Positions 39,127-42,824 of a stretch of 42,824 nucleotides of DNA are shown here, piece by piece. A model generated the notes under the pieces. That model was not told where the DNA came from, ran no database searches, and saw only the letters and a program-made list of their open reading frames with translations. Source of the DNA: Armatimonadota bacterium (GTDB taxonomy: Bacteria > Armatimonadota > Armatimonadia > Armatimonadales > Armatimonadaceae); assembly GCA_026392155.1 (NCBI GenBank), contig JAPLCP010000155.1:1-42824 (forward strand), given 5' to 3'. The position numbers and the translations under genes were made by a program. Each line of letters starts with the position of its first letter. Positions within the stretch are counted from its first letter, which is position 1.

Positions 39127-39315
39127 TTAAAGAGTTGTGCCTGTAGTCCCAGAAGTTCTACCTGCACAGGCATGCATTCCCTCGCCAGCATGTCCATTTT
39201 CGCCCCCCTCACCCCCGGCTAGGGAGCGAGCGCGGCGCAGGGCAACTGCCTCTAGCAGGAGTGCGAGTGCCAGCAAGACCGTGGCCTTGACGATCAGCTC
39301 CAAGATCGGGCTCAT
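39127..39315 (-). pseudogene. Truncated BlaR1/MecR1-like (M56) sensor gene
   Basis: The 62-codon frame starts inside the BlaI stop (ATGA overlap), the usual place of blaR1. It begins with one transmembrane helix, ILELIVKATVLLALALLLEAVALRRAR, like the first helix of M56 sensors. It then turns into non-membrane, Gly-rich sequence through a C/G-rich REP-like stretch (about 39205-39240) and stops. The HExxH peptidase, further helices and sensor domain, several hundred residues, are absent, and the next gene ends only 91 nt further on. I read this as a deletion remnant; a small membrane protein is less likely. Confidence 0.65.
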
Positions 39316-39701
39316 GGCACCTTCTCGTTTTCTTTCGCCTCCGCAATTAAAGCGGAGAGCCGGGCAAGCTGGTCCTCGCTGAGGGTGCGCTCTTTGGACT
39401 GCAAGAGCGTGGCAACCGTGCGCTCGATCGAGCCTCCAAAGAAAGTGGTGACAACCCGCTCTAGAGCCGTCTTTGCGACTGCTTGAGCGGGGGCGATGGG
39501 CAGGTAGATATAGCGCCCCTCTTCTTCGGTGTGTGTGAGGTGCCCTTTTTTCTCCAGAATCCCAAGAAGTGTCCGAACCGTGTTGTAGCCGGGCGGGTCG
39601 GGGAGTGCTTCGAGCACCTCGGCGACACTGGCCTGCCCGCGCTCCCAGATAATGTCCATCAGCTGTCGCTCGCGCCGGCTCAGCTTCTCACTTGCTTCCA
39701 T
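39312..39701 (-). CDS. BlaI/MecI/CopY-type transcriptional repressor
   Basis: The ATG at 39701 gives 129 aa. The N-terminal winged helix shows LSRRERQLMDIIWERGQASVAEVLEAL, GYNTVRTLLGILEKKGHL and a YIYLP wing, the standard BlaI pattern. A C-terminal dimerisation part (about 75-129) follows. Such repressors are normally inactivated by cleavage by the co-encoded BlaR1 protease, which is truncated here. The promoter contains a 16-bp palindrome overlapping the -10 box, so autorepression is likely. The upstream start at 39719 would precede the -10 box and is rejected. Confidence 0.88.
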   Translation of the reverse strand: MEASEKLSRRERQLMDIIWERGQASVAEVLEALPDPPGYNTVRTLLGILEKKGHLTHTEEEGRYIYLPIAPAQAVAKTALERVVTTFFGGSIERTVATLLQSKERTLSEDQLARLSALIAEAKENEKVP

Positions 39702-39736
39702 GCGAAAATTTTCGCACATCGGCGTTTAGTTGTCAA
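39701..39736 (-). promoter_or_regulatory. blaI-type promoter with palindromic operator
   Basis: TTGACA (39736-39731), a 17-nt spacer, and GAAAAT (39713-39708) form the promoter; the ATG is 6 nt after the -10. The perfect palindrome TGCGAAAATTTTCGCA (39701-39716) covers the -10, the start site and the first base of the ATG. It is a probable repressor site. Confidence 0.75.
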
Positions 39737-39767
39737 GAGTTTGGTGCGAATTTTTTAGCATTTGTTT

Positions 39768-40508
39768 TTAGAGCACGGGTCTGCCGCCGCGCCAGTCCGC
39801 AAAAACCAGCTCAGTGCTCGTGAGGACACGGGTTAGCTTGCGCGGCTGGGCCATGCTCCCTATGTAGACAGCATTTTCTCGTTTGCCATTGATCGTGCGG
39901 TTAAAGCAGGTCACAAAGCGCTTGTGATCGGGGGCGACACAAAACCCGCTCCAGCCGTACTCACCCCACGGCTCCGCCTTGCCCGTGGCCAGGTTTATTA
40001 GCACTGCCGTGTGCCACTTGCCCTCGCGGTTGCCGCCCGCAAGCTGGACACCGAGCACGGCTGTTGAGGTGTGGGGGAGGGCACTCAGGCGCAGAATCCC
40101 GCCGCTGATTCCTGTCTCGTCGAAGAGCTTATGGGCGGCGGGGCTGAGCGTGATGGTCTTGGGGGGAGCGTTGCCCACGCGAAAGCCCGTGACATAGTCC
40201 TCGGTATTGATGGGGGTGATGGTGCTCTTTTCTGGTTCAGGAGTGGGCGGTGCGCTGCGCTTTTTATTCTTGCCGTTTTCGTCGCACTCGTACCACTCTA
40301 GAATGTCGTCGCCTGCGTCATCGGCCTTGCCGGTGGAGAGGCCGTAGGAGATGCGCTTGCCATCGGCGCTCCAGCGCGGCGACTGGCAGGCGCGGCTCTC
40401 TTGTGTCAGGCGGACTCGCTGCGTCCCTTCCGGCGTCGTCCGCCAGAGCTGCGCCACTTTATCGCCCTTCAGCGCCGCGGAAACAATCAGTGTGGGGAGG
40501 TTAGACAT
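39768..40508 (-). CDS. PD40/TolB-type beta-propeller protein
   Basis: The ATG at 40508 gives 246 aa and overlaps the end of the isomerase gene by 8 nt. Propeller-type blades are visible: KVAQLWRTTPEGTQRVRLT, then SPRWSADGKRISYG, the PD40 hallmark. Similar blades follow with WSGFCVAPDHKRFVTCF. There is no signal peptide, so it is cytoplasmic despite its TolB likeness. It may report or bind a partner of the isomerase; no enzyme motif is visible. Confidence 0.75.
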   Translation of the reverse strand: MSNLPTLIVSAALKGDKVAQLWRTTPEGTQRVRLTQESRACQSPRWSADGKRISYGLSTGKADDAGDDILEWYECDENGKNKKRSAPPTPEPEKSTITPINTEDYVTGFRVGNAPPKTITLSPAAHKLFDETGISGGILRLSALPHTSTAVLGVQLAGGNREGKWHTAVLINLATGKAEPWGEYGWSGFCVAPDHKRFVTCFNRTINGKRENAVYIGSMAQPRKLTRVLTSTELVFADWRGGRPVL

Positions 40509-41304
40509 AGGGAAGTACCAAAGCTCTCTGCCGCTCCAGGCTCTCCCAGACATTTCCGGGCTCGCCGTAGACCAGTGTGTAGGGGCCAGCGAACTCCGCG
40601 GCGCGGGTGAGCTCTAGGCACCGCAGGAAGTCCTCGTCGCTGTCCCACTTGGCGTGGCAGCCCTCGGCGTACTCGGCGATCTGCTCTAGGTTGCTGTACT
40701 TGTCCGGGCCGCCCCAGTTGCCAAAATCGAAGGTCATGCCTATCGAGCCGCCCGTCTCTTCCATCAGCGTATGGATCGCTTCGGGGGTGGAGAGCGTGGG
40801 GAACCAGTTTTCCGTCATGACATGCACGCCGCGCACGTAGGCCTCCATCGCGATAATCTTAAACTGCGCAATGGACTTTGCCAGCGACTCATCGGTGAGG
40901 GGCTGCTTGCCGCCGATAATGCGGACACACTGCGCCCCCAGCTGGGATGCCTTATCAATCCAGCCGATGATCCAGTCTCGATCCCGATCTCCAAACTCCG
41001 GGTGGTTGAGATCGCCATCGTCGATCAGCAGGCTCCAGAGTGCGACTCCGGCTTCTTCGCGTGCCGCTGCCCACTCGTCTAAGTAGCAGGCGCTGGTGTT
41101 GGGAAGATGAAAGTGGCACAGCTCCATGGTGGTGATGCCGCGTCTTGCCAGCTCACGCGGGAGATGCAGTAAGTCAAGCGACGCACTATCGCGTGGGGGC
41201 ATCAGGCGACCTTCGGGATCACCGGGTCTGCCAGGGGCAACGGTGCCTATGAGCTCATGAAGCGCCCAAGTCGAAACCGAGAGGCGCAGAGGTGTCTGGA
41301 TCAT
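40501..41304 (-). CDS. Sugar phosphate isomerase/epimerase (TIM barrel, AP_endonuc_2)
   Basis: The 267-aa protein shows the xylose-isomerase-like TIM-barrel pattern: RLSVSTWALHEL at strand 1, GITTMELCHFHLP, VRIIGGKQ, VHVMTENWFP (metal-ligand Glu), IGMTFDFGNWG (metal-ligand Asp) and a terminal TLVYGEPGN with Glu. Members isomerise or epimerise keto-sugars with a divalent metal. The ATG is 6 nt from a TACAAT box with no SD. It forms a two-gene operon with the PD40 protein. Confidence 0.87.
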   Translation of the reverse strand: MIQTPLRLSVSTWALHELIGTVAPGRPGDPEGRLMPPRDSASLDLLHLPRELARRGITTMELCHFHLPNTSACYLDEWAAAREEAGVALWSLLIDDGDLNHPEFGDRDRDWIIGWIDKASQLGAQCVRIIGGKQPLTDESLAKSIAQFKIIAMEAYVRGVHVMTENWFPTLSTPEAIHTLMEETGGSIGMTFDFGNWGGPDKYSNLEQIAEYAEGCHAKWDSDEDFLRCLELTRAAEFAGPYTLVYGEPGNVWESLERQRALVLPYV

Positions 41305-41310
41305 GGAAAC

Positions 41311-41316
41311 ATTGTA
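41311..41316 (-). promoter_or_regulatory. -10 box TACAAT of the isomerase operon (leaderless)
   Basis: TACAAT lies exactly 6 nt before the ATG at 41304 and no SD is present. This is the same layout as the alditol oxidase promoter. Confidence 0.65.
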
Positions 41317-41362
41317 GCGTATTTTTCTTCACTGGTTGTTATACGGGTTTTTGAGTTTTGGA

Positions 41363-41493
41363 TATATTGATTATCATTATGGCGTGTATATTGTATTTAT
41401 AAATTACGAAATGCAATAGTTAGCGATGTTTAGATGCTTTTATGTGCTTGTTGACTATGTATCTATACATTTTATGAAGAATTTTAAAGAGGA
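41363..41493 (+). promoter_or_regulatory. AT-rich promoter region of the HAF-repeat gene, with Fur-box-like site
   Basis: TTGACT (41451-41456) and TATGAA (41473-41478, 16-nt spacer) are a plausible promoter, and AGAGGA just before the ATG is the SD. Further up, 41363-41381 matches 16 of 19 bases of the E. coli-type Fur box by my count (core TGATTATCATTAT). In such AT-rich DNA this could be chance. Confidence 0.35.
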
Positions 41494-41497
41494 ACTT

Positions 41498-42824
41498 ATG
41501 TCTATCCGAATATCTCCGCTTTGGGGTCGCGTTGCCTTAATGGGATCTCTGGGAATTGCGCCCGTTGTTGTTGCGCCTGCAGCACATGCCACCAGCTTTT
41601 TCACCGACCTTGCGAGTACATTTCCCTCTGTCTACAGCTACGGCAGTGCGGATGGCGCGACCGTAGGCTGGGCCGAGGATGGAGTTAGCCTCTATGCCAT
41701 GTACTGGGATAGTGCCAGCAATGCGATAAATTTACATCCCGCAATACTGGGGGACAACTCTGCCTCGCTTGCCTTAGGGGTTTCGGGTGACCGGGTTGTG
41801 GGCTGGGGGCTTGGCGATGCGACAGGCGGCTCGATACACGCTCTTGTTTGGAACAACTTGGTGGCTAGCGATCTGCATCCCAGCTCGCTCTTGGGGACAG
41901 GCTACTCCTCCGCGCTTGGCATTAATGCAGCAGGCGATAAGATCGTGGGCTATGCAACCGCTACCGATGCAGACCTGGTAAGCAATGGTTATGTAGGAGG
42001 TGCATTTTCTCCTGTTGCCCGACGCTGGGACAATGGGTTTAACTGGATCTTGCCTGTCAATACTCTCGACAGTGCAGGCCAGCGCATCTCGTCCTCAGCG
42101 GCCTTTGGAATCAGCGGCAACATTGCGGTAGGCAATGGGTTCTTTGAGACCCAGGGCTATGACAGCGCGATTCTCTGGGATGGCATCACCAGCTACCGCC
42201 TGAGTGATCTCTACTCCCAAGCTCGTGCGATTGATGGCGGCGAGCTGGGCCTGAGTGGAGCGCGTACCGTTGGCGTTCAGGAGAACCAAGCCTATGTTTG
42301 GAATGGAGTCAGCAGCGGGACAAGCCTGCACCCCACGAGCTATCTGGGAGTGGGGGGCACCTCCGAAGCTCGTGCGATCTCTGGCAATCTGATCGTGGGA
42401 GTGGGGGCAGGCGCAAACACGGCCAACCTCAACCGCGCACTAGCTTGGCAGAATGGTGTTTTTTACGATCTTCACTCCCAGCTTGGTCTGGCGGACGATG
42501 CCATCTCGGAAGCGACTTCTGTAGATAGTCAGGGCTATGTCTCAGGCAACTACATCGTTAATGGCGAGAAAAAAGCCTTCCGGGTGAAGTTTACGCCCGT
42601 TGGGGGAGGCACACCGACGCCTGAGCCCATCGCCACACCTGTCCCAACCCCCATTCCTACCCCTGTCCCAACCCCGGAGCCGATTCCTACCCCTGCACCG
42701 ACTCCCATGCCAACCCCAGAGCCGATCCCAACACCCGCTCCGACTCCGGTGCCAACCCCAGAGCCGATCCCAACGCCCGAGCCGATTGCAACGCCTGCTC
42801 CTACCCCAGAGCCCATTGCGACGC
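41498..42824 (+). CDS. Exported HAF-repeat protein, 3' end cut by the window
   Basis: An open frame runs from the ATG at 41498 (SD AGAGGA upstream) to the window end, at least 442 aa. A signal peptide ([19 protein letters not shown]..., ending AHA) is followed by repeated strand motifs, AxLW-x-N-x-V/AxxW-D type with [13 protein letters not shown] and [11 protein letters not shown]. These resemble the extracellular HAF repeat family and suggest a beta-propeller. From residue 373 on it becomes a Pro-Thr-rich repeat ([13 protein letters not shown]). The product is probably a surface or secreted protein; the tail may be a wall or matrix spacer before a missing C-terminal domain. Confidence 0.8.
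   Translation, partial: MSIRISPLWGRVALMGSLGIAPVVVAPAAHATSFFTDLASTFPSVYSYGSADGATVGWAEDGVSLYAMYWDSASNAINLHPAILGDNSASLALGVSGDRVVGWGLGDATGGSIHALVWNNLVASDLHPSSLLGTGYSSALGINAAGDKIVGYATATDADLVSNGYVGGAFSPVARRWDNGFNWILPVNTLDSAGQRISSSAAFGISGNIAVGNGFFETQGYDSAILWDGITSYRLSDLYSQARAIDGGELGLSGARTVGVQENQAYVWNGVSSGTSLHPTSYLGVGGTSEARAISGNLIVGVGAGANTANLNRALAWQNGVFYDLHSQLGLADDAISEATSVDSQGYVSGNYIVNGEKKAFRVKFTPVGGGTPTPEPIATPVPTPIPTPVPTPEPIPTPAPTPMPTPEPIPTPAPTPVPTPEPIPTPEPIATPAPTPEPIAT
42614..42824 (+). repeat. Pro-Thr repeat tract in the HAF gene
   Basis: Degenerate tandem units of about 42 nt encode [14 protein letters not shown] (14 residues) with shorter PIATP variants. The tract continues beyond the window. 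The antisense Gly/Val-rich frame here is only its shadow. Confidence 0.85.

Noticed and set aside
39127-39719. Toxin-antitoxin pair
   Set aside because: The larger product is a BlaI-type repressor and the small one matches the first helix of BlaR1-like sensors, so a truncated bla-type regulator pair explains it better.
42550-42816. Gly/Val-rich minus-strand frame
   Set aside because: It is the reverse complement of the Pro-Thr repeat of the HAF gene.

Overview
The window is GC-rich chromosomal DNA (about 60 % by eye), densely packed, with many 4-nt start/stop overlaps. Its DUF1501, DUF1549/DUF1553 and DUF1080 proteins, cytochrome-type CxxCH domains, BNR-propeller proteins and Tat-like signals are typical of Planctomycetes, Verrucomicrobia, Acidobacteria and Armatimonadota. 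Several genes have a -10 box exactly 6 nt before the start codon and no Shine-Dalgarno (SD) sequence. My best guess is an Armatimonadota bacterium; this is inference. I see no rRNA, tRNA, CRISPR array, complete insertion sequence or prophage.

Layout: 10-2409 is a DUF1501/DUF1080 pair. 2543-6186 is a divergent SDR epimerase and BNR-propeller protein sharing one tiny promoter. 6245-12598 (minus) reads as an alditol oxidase, MBL hydrolase, 67-aa protein, ABC ATPase and FtsX-type permease operon. 12613-21492 (minus) is a block of exported proteins: two YHYH proteins (one fused to a YbhB/PEBP domain), a HupE/UreJ membrane protein, a stalk-domain protein, unknown secreted proteins, a metallophosphoesterase, a sulfatase and an LTxxQ (Spy-like) protein. 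Next to it, on plus, lie a response regulator and histidine kinase (21611-23607), then typA. 25550-30199 (minus) holds a second SDR, a DUF4440 protein and a large ImmA/IrrE-UvrD-type helicase fusion. 30490-34811 is a DUF1553/DUF1501 pair. Then come a sigma factor with an HTH-like partner, a C11 (clostripain) lipoprotein, a Gfo/Idh/MocA oxidoreductase, a BlaI-type repressor with a collapsed BlaR1 gene, a PD40 propeller protein, a TIM-barrel isomerase, and a HAF-repeat exported protein cut by the window end.

The main discovery is a probable regulon. Five promoters at 14.6-21.6 kb carry the same 16-bp direct repeat, consensus TTCATGC-N4-TTCAT (11-bp period), placed 10-11 nt upstream of a -10 box. 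This is the geometry of OmpR/PhoB-type activation. The boxes precede YHYH-hupE, YHYH/PEBP, sulfatase-metallophosphoesterase, the LTxxQ gene and the response-regulator gene itself. The exported products also share Gly/Gln/Arg-rich low-complexity segments. I infer an autoregulated two-component system controlling an undescribed envelope module.

Other notable features are a set of probable leaderless promoters, two related families of REP-like palindromic repeats that also sit in frame inside genes, and a terminator whose stem carries the SD of the next gene.
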